A stretch of 64,000 nt of DNA from Allostella vacuolata (GTDB taxonomy: Bacteria > Pseudomonadota > Alphaproteobacteria > ATCC43930 > Allostellaceae), in NCBI GenBank assembly GCA_006739055.1, contig AP019702.1, positions 868,501-932,500 on the forward strand. Direction: 5' to 3'. The position numbers and the translations under genes are program-made. Shown here piece after piece: positions 29,256-38,403 of the stretch (position 1 is the stretch's first letter; every line of letters starts with the position of its first letter). The notes beneath the pieces are model-generated. The model saw only the letters and a list, made by a program, of their open reading frames with translations. It was not told where the DNA came from and did no database searches.

Positions 29256-30623
29256 ATGAAGACGTACCATTTTTCCCAGGCGCTGCTGCCGGACGGCTGG
29301 GCCCGCGACGTTCGCATCGCCGTCGACGGCGATGGCTGGATCGCGGCCGTCCAGGCCGGAACCCCCGCGGCGGGGGCGGAGGCCCATGCCGGCATCGCCC
29401 TGCCGGGCCTGCCCAACCTGCACAGCCACGCCTTTCAGCGCGGCATGGCCGGGCTGGCGGAACGACGGGGCACGATGGAGGGAAACTTCTGGGGCTGGCG
29501 GGACGTGATGTACCGCTTCCTGGCCGTGCTCGACCCCGACGACGTGTCGGCGATCGCGGCCCAGGCCTATGTCGAGATGGTCGAGAGCGGCTTCACCGCC
29601 GTGGCGGAGTTCCACTATCTCCACCATGCGCCGGACGGCCGCCCCTATTCCGACATTGCCGAGATGGCGGGCGCGATCGGCCGGGCGGCGGCGGAAAGCG
29701 GCATCGGGCTGACCCACCTGCCGGTCTTCTACGGCTTCGGCCGCTTCGGCGGCGGCCCGACCGATCCGGGCCAGCGCCGCTTCGTGACCGGCCCCGACGA
29801 CTTCGCGCGGCTCGTCGAGGCGTCGGGCTGGGCACTGCGCGGCCTGCCCGACGCCCAGGTCGGCATCGCGCCCCATTCGGTGCGCGCGGTCACCGCGGCG
29901 ACCCTGAATGCGGTGGTGGCCGCGGCCGGCCCGGTGCCGGTGCACATCCACGTGGCCGAGCAGCAGCGGGAGGTCGACGAGTGCCTGGCCTGGTGCGGCC
30001 GGCGGCCGGTCGATTGGCTCCATGACGAAGCCGCGGTCGACCAGCGCTGGTGCCTCGTCCATGCGACCCAGGTGACGGCGGCCGAGGTCGCGCGCATGGC
30101 CGCCTCGGGCGCGGTGGTCGGCCTCTGCCCGATCACCGAGGCCAATCTCGGCGACGGCATCTTTCCCCTGCCGCCGTTCCTGGAGGGCGGCGGGCGCTTT
30201 GGCCTCGGCAGCGACAGCAACGTGCGCATCGACGCGGCCGAGGAGATGCGGCTGCTGGAATATGGGCAGCGGCTGCGCGACCAGGCCCGCAACATCGTCG
30301 CCGGCGGCGAGGGACAGTCGACCGGGCGCGCCCTCTATGATCGCGCCCTCGATGGCGGCGCGCGGGCGCTGGGGCGGCGGATCGGGGCGCTGGCCGTCGG
30401 GCGCCGCGCCGACATCGTGCTGCTGGACGCCGAACACCCGGCGCTGGGCGGCCGGACGGGCGATCACCTGCTGGACGGCTGGATCTTCGCGGCCGACGGA
30501 CGGGCCGTCAGCCGGGTCTGGGTCGGCGGCCGGCCGGTCGTCGTCGAGGGGCGGCATGTCTCTCGCGAGACGGTGCGGCGGCGCTTCGCGGCGACCATCG
30601 GCCGCCTGCTCGCCGCGCAGTAG
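29256..30623 (+). CDS. hutF: Formimidoylglutamate deiminase
   Basis: A 455-residue amidohydrolase that deaminates N-formimino-L-glutamate to N-formyl-L-glutamate, the route that needs a HutG deformylase afterwards. Metal ligands His56 and His58 are in [13 protein letters not shown], with [19 protein letters not shown] and [20 protein letters not shown] typical of HutF. No hutG or hutC regulator is visible in the window, so these lie elsewhere. It is divergent from hutI; an extended -10-like sequence (TGTACGATAAT) lies about 30 nt before the ATG. It converges on the bactofilin gene. Confidence 0.95.
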   Translation: MKTYHFSQALLPDGWARDVRIAVDGDGWIAAVQAGTPAAGAEAHAGIALPGLPNLHSHAFQRGMAGLAERRGTMEGNFWGWRDVMYRFLAVLDPDDVSAIAAQAYVEMVESGFTAVAEFHYLHHAPDGRPYSDIAEMAGAIGRAAAESGIGLTHLPVFYGFGRFGGGPTDPGQRRFVTGPDDFARLVEASGWALRGLPDAQVGIAPHSVRAVTAATLNAVVAAAGPVPVHIHVAEQQREVDECLAWCGRRPVDWLHDEAAVDQRWCLVHATQVTAAEVARMAASGAVVGLCPITEANLGDGIFPLPPFLEGGGRFGLGSDSNVRIDAAEEMRLLEYGQRLRDQARNIVAGGEGQSTGRALYDRALDGGARALGRRIGALAVGRRADIVLLDAEHPALGGRTGDHLLDGWIFAADGRAVSRVWVGGRPVVVEGRHVSRETVRRRFAATIGRLLAAQ

Positions 30624-30683
30624 GCCGGGGCCCGAAGCCGGAGAACCGGGCGTACCCGGCCGTCCGGATCGGGAACCGGCTGC

Positions 30684-31100
30684 TCAGACAGGCAGGCCGG
30701 AACGGCCGCGATAGGCGTCGGCAGGGGTCGAGACCGCGCTGCCGGCCGGCGTCGCCAGGGCCGCGGGGGCGCCCAGCGACTCGATGCGCCCGGTCAACCG
30801 GCCGCCGTCCGCGACCTCCAGGCGGCCGTAACGGATCTCTCCGTCGATCTGGCCGGTCTCATGGACGATCAGGCGCTGCGTCGCCCGGACCTCACCCTCG
30901 AAGCGGCCGCGGATCTCGGCCGTCTCGCACTCGATCGCGCCTTCGACCCGGCCGCTGATGTCGAGGACGAAGGACTTGCAGGTGGTTTGCAGGCGTGCCT
31001 TGCCGGCGACATAGATCCGGCTGCAGCGTTCGATCGTCGCGGCGATTTCCACGCCCTCGCCGACCGAAAGGTAGCTGTCGTTCGTCGGTCCTGCAGTCAC
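30684..31100 (-). CDS. Bactofilin (polymer-forming cytoskeletal protein)
   Basis: A 138-residue bactofilin. The core (about 10-110) is a repetitive beta-helix: VGEGVEIAATIERCSRIYVAGKARL, DISGRVEGAIECETAEIRGRFEGEV, LIVHETGQIDGEIRYGRLEV, each turn with the hydrophobic/Gly pattern of the family. Bactofilins polymerise without nucleotide into membrane-linked filaments that position cell-wall enzymes. The tail is Ala/Pro-rich and disordered. The start is a GTG at 31100 with GAGGAG upstream. No M23 peptidase is beside it, unlike many bactofilin loci; the next gene upstream is the Na/Pi-type transporter. Confidence 0.9.
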   Translation of the reverse strand: MTAGPTNDSYLSVGEGVEIAATIERCSRIYVAGKARLQTTCKSFVLDISGRVEGAIECETAEIRGRFEGEVRATQRLIVHETGQIDGEIRYGRLEVADGGRLTGRIESLGAPAALATPAGSAVSTPADAYRGRSGLPV

Positions 31101-31215
31101 TCGACCCGCTCCTCTTGCTCTTGCCGCTCAGATGTCCTCGACGGGCCGGTTCCGGCTCGGATGCGGAGGTTATCAGAACGCCCCCGGGGATGGGAAACTT
31201 CCCGCGCCGGGTGGC

Positions 31216-32841
31216 TCAATTTCCCGCCGCCGCGGATGGGCTCCCGTCGTCGCGGTAGGGGGATCCGGGCTCGTCCGTCAGGAGGAGGTAGCGGCGTATC
31301 AGCCAGATGATGCGTTCGAAGGCGATGCAGCTGTCGAACAGGGTGCGCGCGCCTTCGGCGTCGGCGGCCTGCCGGGACATCACCGCCAACCGGATCTGCT
31401 CCGTCACCGGGGTGCGGTCGGAGGTCAGCTCCAGGACCTGGAGCCGGTCCTCGGCATCGCCGGACTGGCAGGCGGAGCCGAACAGGTCGAGGAGCATGTG
31501 GGCGCTTTCGACCATCATCTCCATCGGCTGGACGACCTCGGAGTCGCTGCCCGAGCGCGCAGCGTTCGCCGCCAGGCCGCGGATCAGCGGATGCATCGCC
31601 ATTGCCAGGTTGTGAAGCCGTCGCAGCGACCCGACGCGCCGCCGCACCGCCTCGTCGTTGGTCTGGCCGCTGAGCGCATCGAGGAATTCCGCCAGGGCTC
31701 GGCCGATGGCGGCGCCGTCCCGGCGCGGCATCGTCTCGGCCGGCCTGTCCTGGCGGACCTCATCGAGTTCGGCGGAAAGGCCGGCCATGATGTCGAGATG
31801 TTCCTTGAAGGCCAGCTCGGTCGCCGTCGCCGGGTCGTTGAGCGCCTCGCGGCTGATGTAGCGCGGCTCGTTCGGATCGTCCCGGGTCCGCCTCTGGACC
31901 ATGTGCGTCAGCCGGGCGGAGATCGGCCCCTCGAAGGCCATCGACACGGCGTAGGCCGCCGTCTGCATGATCAGGTACGCGGTGGCGACCAGGTAGGGGG
32001 CGTTGGCCGGGTCGATGCCGGCGAAGAGGCCGGGCGACACGGCCAGCGTCACCAGCAGGGCGATGATGGCCAGCACCGACCCGATGAACTTCAGGATGGC
32101 CTGATAGTAGCCGAGCGCCCGGCCCATCGGCGACACGCCCGACGTCAGCGCGGCGACGTTCGCGGCCGACGTCAGGTTGGCACCGATGACCGCGGCGATC
32201 GCCTCGACCGGACCGAGCACGCCGGACTGGGCCAGCAAGGCGACGACGACGGCGACCGTCTTGGCCGTCTGCAGCACGGGGACCAGGGCCGCCCCGACCA
32301 CGAAGGCCGCCACCGGCATGCCCGACAGCAGCCCGAAGATCGCCTGCAACTCGGGGTCGCCGCGAAGCCCGACCGCGCCCTGTCCGATCAGGTCGAGGCC
32401 GAACAGGATCAGGGTCAGCGCCAGGAGCGCACCGATCGGGGCGCGATGGCGGGGCGACTGGTCGAACTTCAGATAGTAGAGGACGCCGCAGACGCCGGCC
32501 GCGAACAGGACCTCGAGGTGGAGGTCGACGGCCGCCAGATAGACCAGCAGCGACGTGCCGATATTGGCGCAGGCGATGAGCGGAAACGCCTCGCGGATCG
32601 ACAGGATGTGCGCGGTGGCGAGGCCGGTCGCGGCCGCCGTCACCGCGTTCGTGCTCTGGGTCGCGATCCCGGCGCTCGTCCCGACGAGCATCATCAGCGA
32701 GCGGCGCCGGGCGACCCGGGCGGCGAACAGGCGCACCCGGTTGCCGGCGGTGTCCTTGAGATGCGTCGACAGGAGCCGCATCCCGATGAAGAACAGGCCG
32801 AGCCCGCCGAAGATATCGAGGGCGATCCGGAGTTTTTCCAT
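31216..32841 (-). CDS. Na/Pi-cotransporter family protein
   Basis: A 541-residue membrane protein of the Na/Pi-cotransporter (NptA/YjbB-like) family. The N-terminal 330 residues hold two inverted sets of helices with the repeated motif positions TQSTNAVTAAATG (about 60) and QTAKTVAVVVAL (about 192); the usual family motif is QSSSA, so these are altered. Residues 350-530 form a PhoU-like helical cytoplasmic domain. Related proteins export or take up phosphate with sodium. The adjacent PstS-like protein suggests a phosphate role, but the altered motif leaves the substrate open. The ribosome site is weak. Confidence 0.88.
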   Translation of the reverse strand: MEKLRIALDIFGGLGLFFIGMRLLSTHLKDTAGNRVRLFAARVARRRSLMMLVGTSAGIATQSTNAVTAAATGLATAHILSIREAFPLIACANIGTSLLVYLAAVDLHLEVLFAAGVCGVLYYLKFDQSPRHRAPIGALLALTLILFGLDLIGQGAVGLRGDPELQAIFGLLSGMPVAAFVVGAALVPVLQTAKTVAVVVALLAQSGVLGPVEAIAAVIGANLTSAANVAALTSGVSPMGRALGYYQAILKFIGSVLAIIALLVTLAVSPGLFAGIDPANAPYLVATAYLIMQTAAYAVSMAFEGPISARLTHMVQRRTRDDPNEPRYISREALNDPATATELAFKEHLDIMAGLSAELDEVRQDRPAETMPRRDGAAIGRALAEFLDALSGQTNDEAVRRRVGSLRRLHNLAMAMHPLIRGLAANAARSGSDSEVVQPMEMMVESAHMLLDLFGSACQSGDAEDRLQVLELTSDRTPVTEQIRLAVMSRQAADAEGARTLFDSCIAFERIIWLIRRYLLLTDEPGSPYRDDGSPSAAAGN

Positions 32842-32891
32842 GACGCGAGTGGTTCGCCGGTCGCCTCGCGAGTGGTGCCCGGATCAGCCGG

Positions 32892-33701
32892 TCAGCGGCG
32901 TGCGTCCGACTTCGCGGCCTTGATTTCCGTATGGGCCATGTCCCGCACGCGGCGATCGACGCGCTGGATCGCGCGCATCAGGGCGCTCGCTTCTTCGCCG
33001 AGTGCGGTCTCCGTCGGCGTGATCGAGAACTGCGCCTTGGGCAGCGGCAGCAGCGCGAGCTTCAGCTCCGACACCTGCATCCCGCCGCCATTGTTGATCG
33101 CGACGACGCTGGACACGATGCCGCGCTGCAACTCGGCGAACAGGCCCGAATTGGCCTGTCGATGGAGGTCCATCTGCTCGTCGAGATAGTCGATGTCGGC
33201 TTCCGACAGTTCCCGGACCATGCCGAACTTGAACGACAGGCCGGGAATGACGCCGACCACGTTCTCGATCTCCTTCAGCTTGTAGCCGGCGAGGCCCAGG
33301 AGCTTGAAGAGGTGGGCCGCCTGCTCGGGGTTCTCGCGGGCGAGGTCGTGGGCCGAGGGCGGGGCCACATACTCGATCGCCGACATGGTGACGCCGGCCG
33401 TCCATTGCACGGCGACCCGCGCGGCCGTCCAGACCTTGCCCAGCGTCTTCGGGCGGTCGCGGATCAGGTCGACCGCGGCGTTCGGGTCGGGCTTGTCGGC
33501 CACGGCTGCCGGCGGCGGGGCGGGCCGCGCCGGGGCCATCTCGGCCGCGCCGCTCGGCACCGAGCCGCTGGGCGCGGCGGCGCCCGGGACGGGGGTGGTC
33601 TGCCCGAGGGCGGCGGGCGCGAAGGGGGCCGGGGCGAGGCCGCCGAGGGCCGCCGCGCAGGCCAATGCTGCAATCCGTCGACGCATCGGATGAATCCTCA
33701 T
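32892..33701 (-). CDS. Secreted or periplasmic protein, unknown function
   Basis: A 269-residue protein I do not recognise. It has a signal peptide (RRRIAALACAAALGGLAPAPFAPAALGQ, cut near residue 33), a Pro/Ala-rich linker to about 70, and a folded domain at 75-255 with TAGVTMSAIEYVAPPSAHD, LLGLAGYKLKEIENVVGVIPGLSFKFGM and a basic C-terminus. Its ATG overlaps the stop codon of the PstS-like gene (ATGA), so the two are translationally coupled and probably work together; an ATG at 33686 with AGGA upstream is an alternative start. The Na/Pi-type transporter follows. Confidence 0.8.
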   Translation of the reverse strand: MRIHPMRRRIAALACAAALGGLAPAPFAPAALGQTTPVPGAAAPSGSVPSGAAEMAPARPAPPPAAVADKPDPNAAVDLIRDRPKTLGKVWTAARVAVQWTAGVTMSAIEYVAPPSAHDLARENPEQAAHLFKLLGLAGYKLKEIENVVGVIPGLSFKFGMVRELSEADIDYLDEQMDLHRQANSGLFAELQRGIVSSVVAINNGGGMQVSELKLALLPLPKAQFSITPTETALGEEASALMRAIQRVDRRVRDMAHTEIKAAKSDARR

Positions 33702-34783
33702 CGTTCCATGATGGCAAGGCGCAGCGCCTGACTGCGGTTGTCGGCCCGGCGGTCGTCCGGCAGGGGCACGACCCCTTCGACGGTCAGGTAGCCATCCGGG
33801 CCGATCGTCCGCTCGCGGGTCAGCTCGGTGATCAGTTCGCGCAGGCCGGCGACGGGGCCGTGGCCGCGGAAGTCCTTCACATGGGCCTTCTTCACATAGA
33901 CGAAGAGCGGCCGGTTGAAGGGATAGGTGCGCGTTGCGACCGTGGTCGGCGAGGGCAGCACCCCGTCGAGCGGCAGGATCTTGACGATGTCCGCCATGGC
34001 CTCGGCCATGTTGAAGGGCACGACCGCGATGGTGCCGGGCGGGGCGTCGGTCATGGCGAGCCGGATCGCCTGGTCGTAGGGCACGCCGACCTCGACCAGC
34101 GTGCCGTCGTCCCGCAGCGTCACGCACTGGCGGACGCGGGATTCGGCCGAGAAGATCGCCCGGATCTGGGGGATGCCGCGGCAGGCGCCCTGGAGGAAGC
34201 GGTCCTGGAAGAAGCCGCGCGAGCCGAGGCCCGGCGCAGGGATCACCAGCCGGATCGGCGTGTCGGGCAGCGTCTCGTCGATGTCGCGCCAGCGCTTGCT
34301 GCTGTTGGTCAGGAACTCGTCGCCGTCCGGCACGTCGCGGGCGATCGCCTGGTAGAGCTGGAGCAGGGACAGGTCGTAGTCGGCATCCTGCCGGCGGGTG
34401 GTCAGCACCAGGGTGTTGAAGCCGAGCTGGATCTCCACGATCGCTTCGACGCCGTTCTGGACGCAGCGCTCGAACTCGGTGTTGCGCATGCGGCGCGACA
34501 TGGCCACGACGCTGGCACTGTCGGGGGCGGCCGAGCGGCAGAACTCGGCCAGCCCGCGCTCCGTGCCGCGATAGTTCTGCTTGGGCGGCACGATCACGGC
34601 CGCGGTCACCAGCCGCTCGAAGACGGTCTGCAGGAAGGGGGAAACGAAGGTCGAGCCGACCGCCTTGATCGGTTCGCTGGCCTGGGCCGGGATCGGGCCC
34701 CAGGCGACGGCAGCGCCGCCCAGGCCGATGGCGATCGCCAACAGGCGCCCCACAAACGACGGTCGCTGGCCGCTGCGAATCAT
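33698..34783 (-). CDS. PstS-like phosphate-binding protein
   Basis: A 361-residue periplasmic protein with a signal peptide in residues 1-36 (cut after AQA) and a PBP-like domain of the PstS family: IKAVGSTFVSPFLQTVFERL resembles the phosphate-loop start of PstS, with NYRGTERGLAEFC and AMSRRMRNTEFE further on. The start at 34783 is chosen because a run of seven G lies just upstream; the frame extends to 34822. There are no PstCAB genes nearby. It heads a short operon with the unknown secreted protein and perhaps the Na/Pi-type transporter, so it could be a phosphate-binding or sensing part rather than an ABC receptor. Confidence 0.82.
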   Translation of the reverse strand: MIRSGQRPSFVGRLLAIAIGLGGAAVAWGPIPAQASEPIKAVGSTFVSPFLQTVFERLVTAAVIVPPKQNYRGTERGLAEFCRSAAPDSASVVAMSRRMRNTEFERCVQNGVEAIVEIQLGFNTLVLTTRRQDADYDLSLLQLYQAIARDVPDGDEFLTNSSKRWRDIDETLPDTPIRLVIPAPGLGSRGFFQDRFLQGACRGIPQIRAIFSAESRVRQCVTLRDDGTLVEVGVPYDQAIRLAMTDAPPGTIAVVPFNMAEAMADIVKILPLDGVLPSPTTVATRTYPFNRPLFVYVKKAHVKDFRGHGPVAGLRELITELTRERTIGPDGYLTVEGVVPLPDDRRADNRSQALRLAIMER

Positions 34784-34900
34784 GGACCCCCCCTGCGCCA
34801 CCGTCCACCAATGGACGGTCAATAGCCCTGTAGGGCGAACCTAGCAGTTTTCGTGCGCCTGATCTTCATCGATGTTTCGGCTTGTGCGCCGATCCAGGGA

Positions 34901-35674
34901 TCACACGCCGAGCATTGCCGTCTCGAAGCGATAGGGGTCGTTCATCAGTTCCCGGCCCGGCGCCTCCAGCACCATCCTCCCGACCCGCAGCACGCAGCCG
35001 CGGTCGGCGACGGACAGCACCGCGGCGTTCTGCTCCGCGATCAGCACCGCGGTGCCCGATCCGGCGATCCAGGTCAGCCGCTCCAGCAGGTCGAACACGA
35101 CGTTGGGCGCCAGGCCCAGGGTCGGCTCGTCCAGCAGCAGGAGCCGCGGCAGGTTCATCAGCGCGCGGCCGATGGACAGCATCTGCTGCTGGCCGCCCGA
35201 GAGCTGCCAGGCCAGCGTGCGGTCGCGCGTGGCGAGCTGCGGGAACAGCTCGTAGACGGACGCGATCCGCTCGGCCCGCGTCCGGGCGTCGGCCCGGCAG
35301 ACGGCCAGCAGGTTGTCGCGCACGCTCATCCCGGCGAACACGCGGCGCCCCTCGGGCGCCAGGCCGATGCCGAGGCGCGCCCGCTGCTCGGCCGGCAGCC
35401 GCTCGATGGCGGTGCCGCCCAGCGCGATGCTGCCGGCGGCGACCGGCAGCAACCCGATGATCGCCTGGATCAGGCTGGATTTCCCGGCCCCGTTGACGCC
35501 CAGCAGCGCCACCACCGAGCCGGCCTCGATCCGCAGGTCCAGTCCATCGACGACCTTGCCCGATCCGCGCGCGACGCTGACGCCGGACAGGGCCAGCAGG
35601 GGCGGTGGCGACGGCTCGGCCGCGGCGGGCGGGACCAGCAGGTCGGGCGGCTGCTGACCGGTGGGGTCGGTCAT
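34901..35674 (-). CDS. livF: Branched-chain-type ABC ATPase LivF
   Basis: A 257-residue ABC ATPase of the LivF type, the second ATP-binding subunit of branched-chain amino acid-like importers. After a disordered Pro-rich 25-residue leader it has Walker A GVNGAGKSS (59-67), signature LSGGQQQ (158-164) and Walker B LLLLDEP (178-184), with the LivF-typical PEGRRVFAGMSVRDNL. The ATG at 35674 overlaps the stop of the permease-ATPase fusion gene (ATGA). It is the last gene of the four-gene import operon. Confidence 0.94.
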   Translation of the reverse strand: MTDPTGQQPPDLLVPPAAAEPSPPPLLALSGVSVARGSGKVVDGLDLRIEAGSVVALLGVNGAGKSSLIQAIIGLLPVAAGSIALGGTAIERLPAEQRARLGIGLAPEGRRVFAGMSVRDNLLAVCRADARTRAERIASVYELFPQLATRDRTLAWQLSGGQQQMLSIGRALMNLPRLLLLDEPTLGLAPNVVFDLLERLTWIAGSGTAVLIAEQNAAVLSVADRGCVLRVGRMVLEAPGRELMNDPYRFETAMLGV

Positions 35675-37479
35675 CGCGCTCCCTCCGGCGGGCGGTAGGC
35701 GGGGTTTCCCGGGCCGATGTAGGCGGCGATCACCGCGGGGTCGCGGCGGACCTGATCGGGGGTGCCGATCGCCACGACCCGGCCCTGGTCGAGGCAGGCG
35801 ACGCGGTCGGCGAGGCGCAGCAGGAAGCCCAGATTGTGGTCGACGATGATCATGGCCAGACCGCGTGTCTTCAGCACCCGCAGCCGCTCGGCCAGGTAGG
35901 TCTGCTCGGGCTCCGACAGCCCCGCCGCGGGCTCGTCGAGCAGCACCATCTCCGGGTTGCGGGCCAGCGCGCGGGCCAGTTCGAGGCGGCGCTGCGCCCC
36001 GGGCGGCAGGGAACCCGCGGTGCGCAGCACCTCGCCCCCCAGCCCGAGCGCGTCGAGGATGGCGACCGCCTCCGAGCGGGCGCGGCGCAGGCGCCGTTCG
36101 GAACCGATCGCCAGCAGGGTGCCGAACAGGCCGCCCGGCAGGTCGCCGATCCGCGCGACCGCGACATTGTCGAGCACCGAGAGGGCGGGATGCAGGTGGA
36201 CGGTCTGGAAGGTCCGGGCGACGCCGCGGGCGGCGACCTTGGCCGGCGCCCGTCCCGTCATGTCCTCGCCCGAGACGATGACCCGGCCTTCGTCGGGGAC
36301 GACCAGCCCGGTCACCACGTTGACCAGGGTCGACTTGCCGGACCCGTTCGGCCCGATCAGCCCGAAGATCTCGCCGCGCGGCACCTTGAGGGTGACGTTC
36401 TCCAGCGCCACGACGCCGCCGAAGTTCTTCGACACCCGCTCCAGGTTCAGCACCGGGCGGGTGGTGGCCAGGAGCGAGCGGCCGGGCGCGCGCAGCGTCG
36501 GCAGCTTCTGGGTGAAGCGGCGGCGGCCGAACCAGCGGGCGCGCAGCGCCTCCATCGTGCCGATGATGCCCTCGGGGAAGAACAGGATGGCGGCGAGCAG
36601 CAGGGCGCCGAAGGCGAGCAGGCGATACCCCTCGAGCGCGTGGAACAGCTCGGGCGCCAGGACGACCAGGAACGCGCCGGCGATGGCGCCCGAGGTGCGG
36701 GCGATGCCGCCGACCACGCAGATGACGAGGCAGCGCACCATGATGTCGAAGTCGAGCACTTCGGGCGAGACGACGCCGATCGAATGGACCTGCAGCGCGC
36801 CCGCCAGCCCGGCCAGGCCGGCGCTGGCGAGAAAGGCCCAGAAGCGCAGCCGCGCCGCCGGGATGCCGGCGGCGATCGCGGCGTAGGGATCGGTCCGCAC
36901 CACGTCGAAGGCGAGGCCGAGCAGGCTGCCGCGCACCTGGTAGAGGGCGAGCCCGGCCAGGCCGACCAGCGCCCAGACGGTGGCCATGCCGGTCCAGCCG
37001 TCCAGCTCGATCCCGGCCACCATCAGCGTGCGGATGCCGGCCAGCCCGTTCGAGCCGCCGGTCAGGTCGACGCAGCCGATCGCCAGGACCAGCAGCACCT
37101 GGGCGATGCCGAGCGTCGCCAGGGCGAAATAGTGGGTCGACAGGCGCAGCACCGGTGCGGCGACCACGGCCGCGAACAGGACCGCCGCCAGGATGGCCGC
37201 GGGAAGGGTCAGGCTGCCGGTCCAGTCCCACTGCAGGGTCGCCAGCGCCGCGACATAGGCGCCGATGCCGAAGAACGCGCCCTGGGCCAGCGAGAAGGCC
37301 CCGGCCAGGCCGAAGATGAACTGGTAGCCGATGCCGAGCAGGGCATAGATCGCCACCTGCGTCAGCAGGCGGATGGCATAGGGCGCCTCGAGCGGCAGCA
37401 TGAAGGCGATCAGGGCGCCGGCCGCGAAGATCAGCGGCAGGCGGATCCCGTCGGCGAACCAGAAGACGAGCCGGGTCAC
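35671..37479 (-). CDS. LivM-LivG fusion: permease plus ABC ATPase
   Basis: A 602-residue protein joining two normally separate subunits. Residues 1-310 are a LivM-type permease (GIGYQFIFGLAGAFSLAQGAFFGIGAYVAA, then RTDPYAAIAAGIPAARLRFWAF). Residues 345-600 are a LivG-type ATPase with Walker A GPNGSGKST (376-384), LivG-specific GVARTFQTVHLHP and Walker B MVLLDEPAAGL. The signature motif is SLPPGAQRRLE rather than the usual LSYGQQRRLE, a change in a residue set normally needed for ATP hydrolysis. Its ATG overlaps the livH stop and livF starts on its own stop. Inner-membrane importer; the substrate is not evident. Confidence 0.94.
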   Translation of the reverse strand: MTRLVFWFADGIRLPLIFAAGALIAFMLPLEAPYAIRLLTQVAIYALLGIGYQFIFGLAGAFSLAQGAFFGIGAYVAALATLQWDWTGSLTLPAAILAAVLFAAVVAAPVLRLSTHYFALATLGIAQVLLVLAIGCVDLTGGSNGLAGIRTLMVAGIELDGWTGMATVWALVGLAGLALYQVRGSLLGLAFDVVRTDPYAAIAAGIPAARLRFWAFLASAGLAGLAGALQVHSIGVVSPEVLDFDIMVRCLVICVVGGIARTSGAIAGAFLVVLAPELFHALEGYRLLAFGALLLAAILFFPEGIIGTMEALRARWFGRRRFTQKLPTLRAPGRSLLATTRPVLNLERVSKNFGGVVALENVTLKVPRGEIFGLIGPNGSGKSTLVNVVTGLVVPDEGRVIVSGEDMTGRAPAKVAARGVARTFQTVHLHPALSVLDNVAVARIGDLPGGLFGTLLAIGSERRLRRARSEAVAILDALGLGGEVLRTAGSLPPGAQRRLELARALARNPEMVLLDEPAAGLSEPEQTYLAERLRVLKTRGLAMIIVDHNLGFLLRLADRVACLDQGRVVAIGTPDQVRRDPAVIAAYIGPGNPAYRPPEGAR

Positions 37480-38351
37480 GCCCGTCGCCCCACGGCTTCG
37501 CCGAGGATCCCCGTCGGCCGCAGCAGCAGCACCGCCAGCAGCGCGACGTAGAGCAGGGCGTCGGCGGCGAGGTGGCCGGCGAGCGAGGCGACGAAGGATT
37601 CGAAGAGCGCGATCAGCAGGGCCCCCAGCACCGCGCCCCAGACCCGGCCCCAGCCGCCGATGACCACCGCGATATAGGCCTTCAGCATGTAGTTGGCGCC
37701 GTCCGCCGGGCTGAGGAAGAACTGGTTGGCGACCAGCAGGCCGGCCGCGCCCGCCAGCGCGCCTGCCAGGGCGAAGGCGACGACGATCAGCCGCACCACC
37801 GGAATGCCCGAGGCGCGGGCGATCTCCGGGTCCTGGGCGCTTGCCCGCAGGCGGCGGCCGAGCTGGGTGCGCTCCAGCAGCAGGTGCATCAGGGCGACCA
37901 GCACCGCCGCGGTCGCGATCATCGACAGGGACTGCCAGCCGATCGCCATCTCCCCCAGACGGGTCGAGCCGGCGGCGACCAGGGCCGAGGCGGTCGCCGG
38001 CTCCGGGCCGGACAGGGCCAGCACCGCGTTCTGGACGATGATGCCGAAGGCGATGGTCGAGATGAAGACGGCGGTCGGCGGCCGGGTGCGCAGCGGCAGG
38101 TACGCCGCCAGCGACAGGAGGAGGCCGAGCGCGGCGGTGCCCAGCATCACGAGCGGCAGCAGCGCCACCCCCGGCAGGTCGATCAGCGGCGACAGCGCCA
38201 CCGCCAGGAAGCCGCCGGCCACCACCATCTCGCCCTGCGCGAAATTGACCGCGTTGGTGGCGTTGAGGACGAGGACGAAGCCGAGCGCGACCAGCGCATA
38301 GGTCGAGCCCAGCGACAGGGCCGACAGGATCAATTGCAGGAGATCCGTCAT
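37476..38351 (-). CDS. livH: Branched-chain-type ABC permease LivH
   Basis: A 291-residue inner-membrane permease of the LivH type with about eight helices. Family marks are LGSTYALVALGFVLVLNATNAVNFAQGEMVVAGGF at the N-terminus, TQLGRRLRASAQDPEIARASGIPV in the cytoplasmic loop that contacts the ATPases, and GWGRVWGAVLGALLIALFE. The stop overlaps the start of the fused permease-ATPase gene by 4 bp. The binding-protein gene lies 52 bp upstream in the same operon. Confidence 0.95.
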   Translation of the reverse strand: MTDLLQLILSALSLGSTYALVALGFVLVLNATNAVNFAQGEMVVAGGFLAVALSPLIDLPGVALLPLVMLGTAALGLLLSLAAYLPLRTRPPTAVFISTIAFGIIVQNAVLALSGPEPATASALVAAGSTRLGEMAIGWQSLSMIATAAVLVALMHLLLERTQLGRRLRASAQDPEIARASGIPVVRLIVVAFALAGALAGAAGLLVANQFFLSPADGANYMLKAYIAVVIGGWGRVWGAVLGALLIALFESFVASLAGHLAADALLYVALLAVLLLRPTGILGEAVGRRA

Positions 38352-38403
38352 GGCCCGGGCCGGACGGCTGGGTTGCGCTCCGGAATTGTCGGTGCCGGCA
38401 TGC

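Noticed and set aside
26432-29416. 994-residue frame through hutI into hutH
   Set aside because: Only the last 512 residues are HutH; the upstream part is an out-of-frame reading of hutI.
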